From contig JAIKWY010000099.1 of the NCBI GenBank assembly GCA_024684395.1, positions 1 to 58,754 on the forward strand: 58,754 bases of DNA, read 5' to 3'. Of the stretch, positions 40,041-47,285 are shown piece after piece. A model generated the notes under the pieces. That model was not told where the DNA came from. It did no database searches and saw only the letters and a program-made list of their open reading frames with translations. The DNA is from Oscillospiraceae bacterium (lineage in GTDB: Bacteria; Bacillota; Clostridia; Oscillospirales; Ruminococcaceae). A program made the translations under genes and the position numbers. Position 1 is the first letter of the stretch, and every line of letters starts with the position of its first letter.

Positions 40041-40307
40041 ATGAAACTACTGGAAGCAATGTACCGCGGCAAAGTCCAGAACCTCAGTGAGCTGAACCGG
40101 TGGGACAAGCGGTATGCGAAACTGCTGGATCAGATCGTAGAGGTCGAGGAGCGGATCATGAAGATCTCACCGGAGGCAAGTGAGCTGCTGCATCAGTATC
40201 AGGATCTGCATGGGAAGCTCGATAGCTTAACAGCCTATCATGAATTCTGCACCGGATTCCGTGTCGGCGCACAGCTCATGGCAGAAATGCTGGAAGATTT
40301 CGATTGA
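40041..40307 (+). CDS. DUF6809-like helical protein
   Basis: An 88-residue helical protein with the pattern MKLLEAMYRGKV, a charged coiled middle (VEVEERIMKISPEASELL) and LTAYHEFCTGFRVGAQLMAEML. This matches what I know of DUF6809, a family of small accessory proteins in Bacillota mobile elements. GGGAGGT precedes the ATG. First gene of the amidoligase operon. Function unknown. Confidence 0.75.
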   Translation: MKLLEAMYRGKVQNLSELNRWDKRYAKLLDQIVEVEERIMKISPEASELLHQYQDLHGKLDSLTAYHEFCTGFRVGAQLMAEMLEDFD

Positions 40308-40334
40308 TCGACCAAAGATATGGAGGTAATTGCT

Positions 40335-41426
40335 ATGGAAGAAAACACAAGGATCTGTGACATCTGCGGGCGTGAGATGGAAGAGGGCGAAGGCGTATGG
40401 GTTGGCGACCAGCTTGTCTGTGAAGACTGCTTCGAGGATGGAGGAACAACATGTGACCACTGCGGTGAAAACATCTGGATCTCTGATGCCGTACAGGACG
40501 ATGACATGACGCTGTGCCAGACCTGTTATGATGATTACTATCACCGTTGCGAATGCTGCGGAAGGATCATTCACGACAATAACACATATTGGCGTGGGGA
40601 TTATCCGTACTGCGAGCCCTGCTACGAGGATTTCGATGATGAGATCGAGGATTACCATTACAAGCCGCAGCCACGCTTCTTAGGCACAGGTGACCGCTAT
40701 CTTGGGGTGGAGCTGGAAGTGGACTGCGGCGGCAAGGACGATGATAATGCGAAAATCCTAAAAGATCTTGCCAATGCGGACGGTGAGCGAATCTACATCA
40801 AGTCTGACGGCAGTCTGGATGACGGATTTGAGATCGTATCACATCCGATGACACTGGACTATCATATGAATAACATGGACTGGGAAACTCTCTTGCAGGA
40901 AGCTGTCCGCATGGACTACCGCAGTCACCAGACCTCTACCTGTGGGCTGCACATTCATGTGAATAGGAATGCTTTCGTGGAGAATCAGGCAGAGCAGGAA
41001 GTGGTCATCGGGAAGATCCTGTACTTCATCGAGAAGCATTGGAATGAGGTGTTCTGTTTCTCCCGCCGCAGCAAGCACAACATGAATCGCTGGGCTGCAA
41101 GGTATGGCTACGAAAAGACCGGAGAGGAGATCCTGAAGAAGGCTAAAGAGAGTGGTCACGGTCGCTACTGTGCCATCAATCTTTGCAACTATGATACGAT
41201 CGAGTTCCGGTTGTTCCGGGGCACGCTGAAACTGAATACATTTCTTGCCACATTGCAGTTTGTCGATACCATCTGCGATGTGGCTTTTTCTATGTCCCAG
41301 ACTGATCTGGAGGCACTGTCGTGGTCGGAATTTGTAAGTCATATCGAATATCCGGAGCTGGTGCAGTATCTCAAGGAGCGTAACCTGTATATCAATGAGC
41401 ATGTGTTTGCAGAGGAGGATGTTTGA
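40335..41426 (+). CDS. amidoligase with N-terminal LIM-like zinc fingers
   Basis: A 363-residue protein. Residues 8-96 hold six CxxC-type pairs (Cys8/11, 29/32, 40/43, 61/64, 72/75, 93/96), reading as three treble-clef or LIM-like modules. From 120 on there is an amidoligase of the glutamine-synthetase/GCS fold (Amidoligase_2 type): YLGVELEVD, KSDGSLDDGFEIVSHPM, CGLHIHVNR and IEFRLFRGTL, with the expected Glu, His and Arg residues. Such enzymes join an amine and a carboxylate with ATP. With the glutamine amidotransferase two genes on, ammonia from glutamine may be the amine source. The fingers could bind the substrate protein or nucleic acid. GGAGGT precedes the ATG at 40335. Confidence 0.85.
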   Translation: MEENTRICDICGREMEEGEGVWVGDQLVCEDCFEDGGTTCDHCGENIWISDAVQDDDMTLCQTCYDDYYHRCECCGRIIHDNNTYWRGDYPYCEPCYEDFDDEIEDYHYKPQPRFLGTGDRYLGVELEVDCGGKDDDNAKILKDLANADGERIYIKSDGSLDDGFEIVSHPMTLDYHMNNMDWETLLQEAVRMDYRSHQTSTCGLHIHVNRNAFVENQAEQEVVIGKILYFIEKHWNEVFCFSRRSKHNMNRWAARYGYEKTGEEILKKAKESGHGRYCAINLCNYDTIEFRLFRGTLKLNTFLATLQFVDTICDVAFSMSQTDLEALSWSEFVSHIEYPELVQYLKERNLYINEHVFAEEDV

Positions 41427-41650
41427 TGAATCAGAAGAAGATCGAGCTTTACAAGATGGCTTATTCGGCAGGGACAAGGATCCGTCTTGACCACATGGAG
41501 GATCCGTATGCGCCGGTTCCTGATGGGACAGATGGTACCGTGTTCTGTGTGGATGATCTGGGAACCATTCATGTGGATTTTGACAATGGCAGAAGCCTTG
41601 GCATCTGTCCTGATGTAGATCGGTTTCATAAGATCGGAGGTGATGTATAA
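41426..41650 (+). CDS. DUF4314-like small protein
   Basis: A 74-residue protein with a beta-barrel pattern: AGTRIRLDHMEDPYAPVPDGTDG, then TVFCVDDLGTIHVDFDNGRSL. This matches DUF4314, which is often found next to amidoligase genes. It overlaps the amidoligase stop by one base and the next start by one base (TAATG), so all three proteins are translationally coupled. Role unknown, perhaps an adaptor. Confidence 0.8.
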   Translation: MNQKKIELYKMAYSAGTRIRLDHMEDPYAPVPDGTDGTVFCVDDLGTIHVDFDNGRSLGICPDVDRFHKIGGDV

Positions 41651-42594
41651 TGTGTGCTGTTTTCGGATTCCTGGACTATGGCAAGAAGGTTTCGGCAAGG
41701 ACGTTGAAGCGGCTTCTGCAAGCGCTTTCTGTTGCTGCGGAATGCAGAGGGAGAGATGCGACCGGCATGAGCTATGTGAAGCGTGGGAAGATCGTGACAT
41801 TCAAGAAGGCAAAGCCCGCTCACAAGGTCAAGCTGTACTTTCCGAGAGGAACCACTGCGGTGATCGGACATACCCGCTTTACTACACAAGGCAGCGAGAA
41901 ACACAATTATAATAACCATCCTTTTGAAGGCAAGGCTGGCGGTCATTCATTTGCTCTGGCGCATAATGGGGTACTGTATAATGACGTGAAGCTGCGCCGG
42001 GAACAGGGCTTGCCGGAGACAAAGATCGAGACTGATAGCTATATTGCTGTCCAGCTTCTGGAGCAACAGGATGCAGTGGATGAAGAGTCTTTGCGGTATA
42101 TGGCTGAGACTGTTGCAGGCAATTTTGTGTTCAGCATTCTCAGGGACGACAACACGCTGTTCCTGGTGAAGGGTGATAATCCTCTGACGCTCTGGCATCT
42201 GCCGTCAGTGGGACTGCTTGTCTATGCTTCAACGGATGAAATACTGCAAAAAGCCGTGCTTGCTTCCAAGATCCAGAGCGCCATTTTCCCTGTTCCGGTC
42301 AATGCGGATGAGATCATCTGCATCCACCCTGACGGCAGCATGACACGGTCGGCTTTTACGCAGCAGATGAGTCCACTTTACTTTAGACCCCTTGTCAACT
42401 GGGAGCCTTGCGCCGAGGAAGTTGCGGATTATGAAGAAGAATTGCATCTGCTGTGCCAATGCTACAACGCCGATGAGAAGGAGGTGAGAGCGCTGCTTGA
42501 ATTTGGCTATGGTCTGGACGAGATCGAAGAGCTGTTAGCGGACGGGTATTTCCCCTATGCACTGGAAGATGTAAGACAATGTTATGAATTTTGA
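41650..42594 (+). CDS. class II glutamine amidotransferase
   Basis: A 314-residue protein with the N-terminal nucleophile Cys2 (MCAVFGF). Glutamine-site blocks follow: RGRDATGM (33-40), GHTRFTTQG (73-81), AHNGVLYND and ETDSYIA. The C-terminal about 110 residues are helical and unassigned; no synthetase domain is fused. The enzyme would release ammonia from glutamine for the amidoligase encoded upstream. It is not GlmS, PurF or asparagine synthetase by length and context. Confidence 0.88.
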   Translation: MCAVFGFLDYGKKVSARTLKRLLQALSVAAECRGRDATGMSYVKRGKIVTFKKAKPAHKVKLYFPRGTTAVIGHTRFTTQGSEKHNYNNHPFEGKAGGHSFALAHNGVLYNDVKLRREQGLPETKIETDSYIAVQLLEQQDAVDEESLRYMAETVAGNFVFSILRDDNTLFLVKGDNPLTLWHLPSVGLLVYASTDEILQKAVLASKIQSAIFPVPVNADEIICIHPDGSMTRSAFTQQMSPLYFRPLVNWEPCAEEVADYEEELHLLCQCYNADEKEVRALLEFGYGLDEIEELLADGYFPYALEDVRQCYEF

Positions 42595-42609
42595 TGGGAG
42601 GTCATTAGC

Positions 42610-42714
42610 ATGAAGGAATTTTTCGCAGGAATGGTCACAACGCTTGTCCTAGAGGGCATCGCTGCGGCGGCTGTCGTGGTGATCAGGATCACTAAGGAGG
42701 TGACGGGCGAATGA
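42610..42714 (+). CDS. 34-residue hydrophobic peptide
   Basis: ATG at 42610 after GGGAGG, stop at 42712. One membrane helix (VTTLVLEGIAAAAVVVI) with charged ends. It overlaps the next small gene by 4 bases (ATGA). Function unknown. Its place in the amidoligase operon suggests a membrane partner or a small regulator. Confidence 0.55.
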   Translation: MKEFFAGMVTTLVLEGIAAAAVVVIRITKEVTGE

Positions 42715-42791
42715 AGGAGACTGTACATGTTCTGGCAAAACTGGCTGGTGTGATCATCGACATCATCGGCATTTTCAGAAAGCGGAAGTAA
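42711..42791 (+). CDS. 26-residue basic amphipathic peptide
   Basis: ATG at 42711 behind AAGGAGGTG, stop TAA at 42789. A hydrophobic helix (VLAKLAGVIIDIIGIF) ends in RKRK. It resembles a type I toxin or a small bacteriocin-like helix, but no antitoxin RNA or immunity gene is apparent. Confidence 0.5.
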   Translation: MKETVHVLAKLAGVIIDIIGIFRKRK

Positions 42792-42799
42792 GAGAAAAT

Positions 42800-42822
42800 G
42801 GGCGGGGCGTGATGTTCCGCCC
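42800..42822 (+). promoter_or_regulatory. hairpin before the DUF1643 gene
   Basis: GGGCGG (42800-42805) and CCGCCC (42817-42822), 8 bases before the ribosome binding site GGAGG. Part of a recurrent hairpin-then-Shine-Dalgarno pattern in this accessory region. Confidence 0.5.
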
Positions 42823-42839
42823 GCAGCATGGAGGACACT

Positions 42840-43388
42840 ATGGAAACAGAAAGAGGAACTGTGCAAACAGAAGCAATTTTTACGCAGGCGCATACCCACC
42901 GGCTGCTGCTTCGGAAAGTGTGGGACAAGACAAGGCCGACCGCCTCTATCATCATGATCAATCCGCATACTGCCAGCACATTCTATACAGATGCCACAAC
43001 GATGTACACGCTGAATCATTTATATCAGCTCGGCTTCGGGACGGCAAATCTTTTAAATCTGTATACCAGAATATGTGAACGGCTTGCCCTGCGCTTCAAC
43101 TCGGATGAAGACCTGCTCGATCCGCAGAATGATGAGATGATCCTGAAATGTGCAGCGGAATCGGATACGATCATCATCGCGTGGGGTAGTGCCGGACACA
43201 ATAGTCAGCGGGTAAGAGATCGTCAGGCAGAGCTTCTGGATCTGCTAAAAACCTATCCATTAAAGAGCATCACAGATGGCGGTGACACGGCGTATCATCC
43301 GCTGTCGCCTGCGGTGCGTGACAGGTGGATCCTGAAAGATTACGTAGGTGTGGAGCATGATGCGTATAACAACGGTACAGGAAATTGA
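42840..43388 (+). CDS. DUF1643-like protein
   Basis: A 182-residue soluble protein with the DUF1643 pattern: ASIIMINPHTASTFYTDATT, then YQLGFGTANLLNLYTRI, and DTIIIAWGSAGHN. The family is widespread in phages and mobile elements and has no known activity. The ATG at 42840 is 4 bases after GGAGG; the ATG at 42828 is part of that site. Confidence 0.8.
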   Translation: METERGTVQTEAIFTQAHTHRLLLRKVWDKTRPTASIIMINPHTASTFYTDATTMYTLNHLYQLGFGTANLLNLYTRICERLALRFNSDEDLLDPQNDEMILKCAAESDTIIIAWGSAGHNSQRVRDRQAELLDLLKTYPLKSITDGGDTAYHPLSPAVRDRWILKDYVGVEHDAYNNGTGN

Positions 43389-43389
43389 T

Positions 43390-43650
43390 ATGATCCCGCA
43401 GGAACATTTACGGGAGTATCTCCTGCGCAAAACAAAAGCGATGTTTGCGGAATATGGCGTTGACAGTATGGACAGCATCGGGTGCTATTTGATTTTCAAT
43501 GAGGACGAATTTTCGCAGTTTCCAATGTCAGCCTCGGAATTCGTGGAAATCGATATCATTGAAGAGACAGCCTATCTGCATGGAGTACAGATACTTTCCG
43601 ATGACTATGCCGAGGACATTTACATGCCGATCGGGGTGGTACAATGCTGA
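43390..43650 (+). CDS. hypothetical protein, 86 residues
   Basis: The ATG at 43390 lies one base after the DUF1643 stop. Small acidic protein, mixed alpha/beta (SMDSIGCYLIFNEDEFSQF), no family recognised. The stop overlaps the serine recombinase start by 7 bases, which ties it to that gene's translation. Confidence 0.6.
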   Translation: MIPQEHLREYLLRKTKAMFAEYGVDSMDSIGCYLIFNEDEFSQFPMSASEFVEIDIIEETAYLHGVQILSDDYAEDIYMPIGVVQC

Positions 43651-45197
43651 ACATTCAGAGGGTGGCGCTGTATGCAAGATTCAGCTCAGATAACCAGAGG
43701 ACGGAGAGCATTGATGCGCAGATCCGCGCCATGAAGAAATACTGCCAACAGCAGCACTGGCAGATCGTTGCGACCTATGTCGATGAGGCCAGGAGTGCGA
43801 CAACGGATAAACGCCCGCAGTTTCAGCAGATGATCGCTGACAGCGCAAAGGGGCTTTTCGATATACTGCTTGTGCATAAGCTTGACCGGTTCAGCCGTGA
43901 CCGGTATGATTCTGCCATCTACAAGAAGCGACTGAAAAAGAATCATGTGCAGCTGCGCAGTGTTCTGGAAAGGATCGATGACAGCCCCGAGTCGATTTTG
44001 ATGGAATCGCTGTTGGAAGGCTTATCCGAATACTACAGTCGGAATCTGAGCCGGGAAACGAAAAAAGGCCTTGCAGAAAATGCTCTGAAAGGGAAGTCAA
44101 CAGGAGGATGCGCACCGATCGGATTTGACTTTGATGATGATAACCATCTGGTCATCAACGAGCATGAGGCTGAGGCTGTGCGTGCCATTTTTCACATGTA
44201 TGCGGCTGGGCAGGGGTACACGGCAATTCTGGACTATCTGCATGAAAACGGTTACACGACAAAGCGGGGGACGCCGTTTCTCAAATCCAGTCTTGTGACG
44301 ATCCTTGCTAACGAAAAATATGCAGGGGTGTACGTGTACAATCAGTCGGTGCCGCGCAAGCTCAAAAATCCTGCCTACAAAGGCAGAAAGAAACCGGAGG
44401 AAGAGATCATACGGGTGCCGGGAGCGTGCCCTGCCATCATCAGCCACGAACTATATGACACCGTACAAAAACGCAGGCGGCATAACCGTGAGCGGCAAGG
44501 CAGCTTCTACAGCAAGGAGCTTTATCTGGTATCCGGTAAGGTCATCTGCGGGATCTGCGGCAGGGTCTATCAGGGGAACCTACGGTACAGCAGCGGCAGC
44601 CACAGCCGGTTTGCCGCCTACCGCTGTGAAACGCACAAGGCCAAGTGCGGCAACAAGGAAATGAATAAGGATTATCTGGACTTGTATATCATCGAGCTTC
44701 TGGGGCAAAAAGTGTTCAACAAACGGTCATTGAAGAAGCATATCGCCGCGGTGAACCGGTACATTTCGCAATACAATGCCGCCTATGATGAACGATATGC
44801 AGTGCTAAAAGCGGAACTGGATGAGGTTGCCGAGAGTCTTGCCAACCTGACCGCTGCAATTGAGAGGGGCATGATCACCGATTCGATGATCGAGCGTGCC
44901 GATGAACTGGAGACCCGAAGAAATACGTTGGTGGTACAGATCACCGGGATGCATCAGTATCATGAGGTTGCCTATGAGGAATATGCCTATCTGATCGATG
45001 AGTTCCACGATACACCGCATAACAGCGAGAAATACCGTGCGCTGGTGCAGCGGTTCGTGCGGCGCATCACGGTATATCCATATCAGATGGAGACAATGCT
45101 CGATCTGGGATTCGGGATCACGGATGAATTGACTGAGACGATAACGATCCGCCGAGGCGATCTCTATGCAAAATACAAAGGAGGACAGGATGTTTGA
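43644..45197 (+). CDS. large serine recombinase (1 of 3 intact)
   Basis: A 517-residue site-specific recombinase. The resolvase domain has the nucleophile Ser14 in YARFSSD, then LLVHKLDRFSRDRYDS. The recombinase domain follows (LNEK-like ILANEKYAGVYVYNQ), then a zinc ribbon (CGICGRVYQGNL with later Cys pair), a coiled coil of about 390-470 and a C-terminal end. All parts expected for an active integrase/excisionase are present. It overlaps the genes on both sides. The insertion site it uses is not identified here; serine enzymes seldom use tRNA genes. Confidence 0.93.
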   Translation: MLNIQRVALYARFSSDNQRTESIDAQIRAMKKYCQQQHWQIVATYVDEARSATTDKRPQFQQMIADSAKGLFDILLVHKLDRFSRDRYDSAIYKKRLKKNHVQLRSVLERIDDSPESILMESLLEGLSEYYSRNLSRETKKGLAENALKGKSTGGCAPIGFDFDDDNHLVINEHEAEAVRAIFHMYAAGQGYTAILDYLHENGYTTKRGTPFLKSSLVTILANEKYAGVYVYNQSVPRKLKNPAYKGRKKPEEEIIRVPGACPAIISHELYDTVQKRRRHNRERQGSFYSKELYLVSGKVICGICGRVYQGNLRYSSGSHSRFAAYRCETHKAKCGNKEMNKDYLDLYIIELLGQKVFNKRSLKKHIAAVNRYISQYNAAYDERYAVLKAELDEVAESLANLTAAIERGMITDSMIERADELETRRNTLVVQITGMHQYHEVAYEEYAYLIDEFHDTPHNSEKYRALVQRFVRRITVYPYQMETMLDLGFGITDELTETITIRRGDLYAKYKGGQDV

Positions 45198-45483
45198 AAA
45201 AAGCAAAAGCAGATACCTGACCAGCGGCGTCAATGCGACCATCCCATTGGAACTACAGCTCTTCATGTGGGAGGCCATTGACAGACTACCGGAGCCAAAG
45301 GATTACCTGCAGGTGTTCCGGCTGTCGGTCGAGAACGGGTTGCAGGTAATCCGGCACAGCTCGGAGCAGCCGGAGGTTGACATGACCTATATCCTCGCAG
45401 CAGCGGATACGCAGATCACTGAAAAGGTCTATGTGATCGATGACGGGGAGAACTGCACAATGTTGCTGGCAAGCGAATATTGA
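45190..45483 (+). CDS. DUF960-like protein
   Basis: A 97-residue protein with the pattern SRYLTSGVNATIPLELQLFMW, followed by DYLQVFRLS, as in DUF960. It starts 8 bases inside the recombinase 3' end, behind AAAGGAGG. The family is common in Bacillota mobile elements; role unknown. Confidence 0.8.
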   Translation: MFEKSKSRYLTSGVNATIPLELQLFMWEAIDRLPEPKDYLQVFRLSVENGLQVIRHSSEQPEVDMTYILAAADTQITEKVYVIDDGENCTMLLASEY

Positions 45484-45486
45484 CAG

Positions 45487-45515
45487 AAAAACGGCATCCT
45501 CGGGTGCCGTTTTTT
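45487..45515 (+). terminator. terminator of the amidoligase/recombinase operon
   Basis: AAAACGGCA pairs with TGCCGTTTT around an 8-base loop and is followed by further T. It closes the run of overlapping genes that starts at 40041. Confidence 0.85.
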
Positions 45516-45623
45516 GGTACCGTTCGTTCCGAAATCATGAAGTTCTGCCTGAATTTTTTTAAAAATTCTATATGAACAAACCCTTATAAGGCGATGGCGC
45601 ACGCCGGAATAAGGAGGTTCAAC

Positions 45624-46298
45624 ATGAATGCTGAAATCAAAACAAAAGTGGAGAAAGCCATCACTTCAATCAATAAAAGTGTTATCGCACAGATGCTAAA
45701 CGAGGAAAAGAACAGCTACGATGAGGAAATACGACTGCCAGAAAATGTGACAACGCCGGATGCTGTACACAAGAGAGCATATAACAAAGATAATGATACA
45801 ATGGACAATGCCAAAAACAAAAAGCGCCGTGAAAACCGCCCAAGCGTACTGGAACAGTACGTGCTGGAAGGGGAAAACGAGAAAGCCAAGAAGTACATCC
45901 GCAAGCAGCACTACACTGCAATGAACACAGTATCACAGATGCTGGAAGATACCTGTAATGAAAAAACAGCAAGAAAAATCCTAAAACAAATGTTCACACT
46001 GGTGGGATACAAAGCAGAAATGATACCAACTGTGATGGTGAGCCAAACAATACAATGTGTAAAAAACTGGATGCCATATTCCAGAACGTTATACAAATAT
46101 AGCCAAAATATGGAAATGAAACCACTGAACATGAACGAAGATGAAATGAACTGCACCTACGACACGTACATCCTGACGAAAACAATCCTGCTGATAAACA
46201 GTGCCACAAAAGAAGAATATCACAACAACATAGAGAAACTAAACCAAAAACTAAAACCAGTGTACGCAGCGATAAGAGCGCTGAGAGAAAATGAATAG
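45624..46298 (+). CDS. hypothetical protein, AT-rich, 224 residues
   Basis: The ATG at 45624 lies behind AAGGAGG. A basic, Asn/Lys-rich, mostly helical protein with no recognised domain. Its use of AAA, AAC and ATA codons differs sharply from its neighbours, pointing to a separate origin. It stands between two terminators, so it is monocistronic. Confidence 0.65.
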   Translation: MNAEIKTKVEKAITSINKSVIAQMLNEEKNSYDEEIRLPENVTTPDAVHKRAYNKDNDTMDNAKNKKRRENRPSVLEQYVLEGENEKAKKYIRKQHYTAMNTVSQMLEDTCNEKTARKILKQMFTLVGYKAEMIPTVMVSQTIQCVKNWMPYSRTLYKYSQNMEMKPLNMNEDEMNCTYDTYILTKTILLINSATKEEYHNNIEKLNQKLKPVYAAIRALRENE

Positions 46299-46307
46299 CT
46301 GTAATAA

Positions 46308-46343
46308 GCACCATATCTCGAAATGAGATATGGTGCCATTTTT
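46308..46343 (+). terminator. terminator
   Basis: GCACCATATCTC (46308-46319) and GAGATATGGTGC (46325-46336), then CATTTTTTC. Confidence 0.9.
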
Positions 46344-46392
46344 TCGGTAAATTCCCTGGCGAAAGACGGACTATATTTTGGTATTTAGCTTA

Positions 46393-46401
46393 TGCTATAA
46401 T
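46393..46401 (+). promoter_or_regulatory. extended -10 promoter of the first primase module
   Basis: TGCTATAAT at 46393-46401 (TGN plus TATAAT) without a spaced -35 box, about 70 bases before the ATG at 46470. Confidence 0.55.
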
Positions 46402-46469
46402 AAAACCAGCAAAAGGGAAAGGCAATGCCGAGTCCCCAAGCTAATAATATCTATAAAGGAGAAATGAAC

Positions 46470-46841
46470 ATGAAATCTTTTAGTTTATCCAACGCTGTTT
46501 CTCTCGTGAACAGCAACGCAAACAAAGCACTCACGCTGGTTCCAAGCTCGAACGGAGCCAGAACCAGACTCTCAGCAGAGCTCTGGACGGAGCTCGAGAG
46601 CCCGGAGAGCGTGGAAGTACTCCAGGTCGGTGACCAGATCGTGATCCTGGCAGCTCGTGAGGGCGGAAACGCACTGAAGTTGGGCAAAGGGCGCTACCTC
46701 TACGATACATCGATCGCAAAGGGTATCGCTGAGCTGGCAGGCATCAATCTTGGCGAATCTAAGTCTGTATCAGTCGGTAGATATGAGATGTGCACGAGCG
46801 AGGAGGATGAGAGTGTCAAGCTGGCAGTCGTGAGCTTCTAA
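46470..46841 (+). CDS. hypothetical protein, 123 residues, first primase module
   Basis: AAAGGAGA lies 7 bases before the ATG at 46470; ATG 46464 is too close. Small mixed protein with VLQVGDQIVILAAREGGNALKLGKG in the middle, which could be a beta barrel. GC-rich codons. No family recognised. First gene of a run leading to the helicase/primase. Confidence 0.6.
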   Translation: MKSFSLSNAVSLVNSNANKALTLVPSSNGARTRLSAELWTELESPESVEVLQVGDQIVILAAREGGNALKLGKGRYLYDTSIAKGIAELAGINLGESKSVSVGRYEMCTSEEDESVKLAVVSF

Positions 46842-46857
46842 ACCCCAACCACCCAGG

Positions 46858-46883
46858 GAGCAGGGCACCGCTCTGCCCTGCTC
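46858..46883 (+). promoter_or_regulatory. hairpin before the 106-residue gene
   Basis: GAGCAGGGCA (46858-46867) and TGCCCTGCTC (46874-46883), perfect 10-base stem. AAGGAGG follows 7 bases later. Confidence 0.55.
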
Positions 46884-46904
46884 TCAATATAAGGAGGAAA
46901 TGAA

Positions 46905-47225
46905 ATGATAGTTGAAGTATCAAATGAGACGTTCTATGTGCCGGATGGCACCTATACCGCAGAAATTAAAAGCATTCTCGGCTACAGCGACAATACCAAG
47001 GCTTTGGTCAAGCTCGAACTTGAGACCGGCGAGGTTCTCGTTAAGACCTACGATGCTGACGAGCTTGGCGCTTACCCTTGGAACAGCGTATTTAAGGCGC
47101 TTAACACCACTGATACAGACGATCTGGTCGGCCATCACGTTGAGCTGGAGATCAAGAATGCGATTTCCAAGAAAACCGGACATGAATTTGCGAATATCAA
47201 AAAAATTCGCCTGATAGATGCGTAA
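46905..47225 (+). CDS. hypothetical protein, 106 residues
   Basis: ATG behind AAGGAGG. A beta-rich start (VEVSNETFYVPDGTYTAEIKS) and a conserved-looking end (ELEIKNAISKKTGHEFANIKKI). The fold could be OB-like, which in front of a helicase/primase would fit a DNA-binding accessory. This is inference only. Confidence 0.6.
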   Translation: MIVEVSNETFYVPDGTYTAEIKSILGYSDNTKALVKLELETGEVLVKTYDADELGAYPWNSVFKALNTTDTDDLVGHHVELEIKNAISKKTGHEFANIKKIRLIDA

Positions 47226-47232
47226 AGTCCCA

Positions 47233-47265
47233 TTGCCGCGGGCGTGGGGCTCATGCCTGCGGCAA
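47233..47265 (+). promoter_or_regulatory. hairpin before the first DUF927-type gene
   Basis: TTGCCGC (47233-47239) and GCGGCAA (47259-47265), 5 bases before AAGGAG. Confidence 0.5.
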
Positions 47266-47285
47266 CCGATAAGGAGCGTGATAGT

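Noticed and set aside
42711-42791. 26-residue basic peptide tested as a bacteriocin or type I toxin
   Set aside because: The helix pattern fits, but no immunity gene, antisense RNA promoter or processing gene was found, so it is listed without a function.
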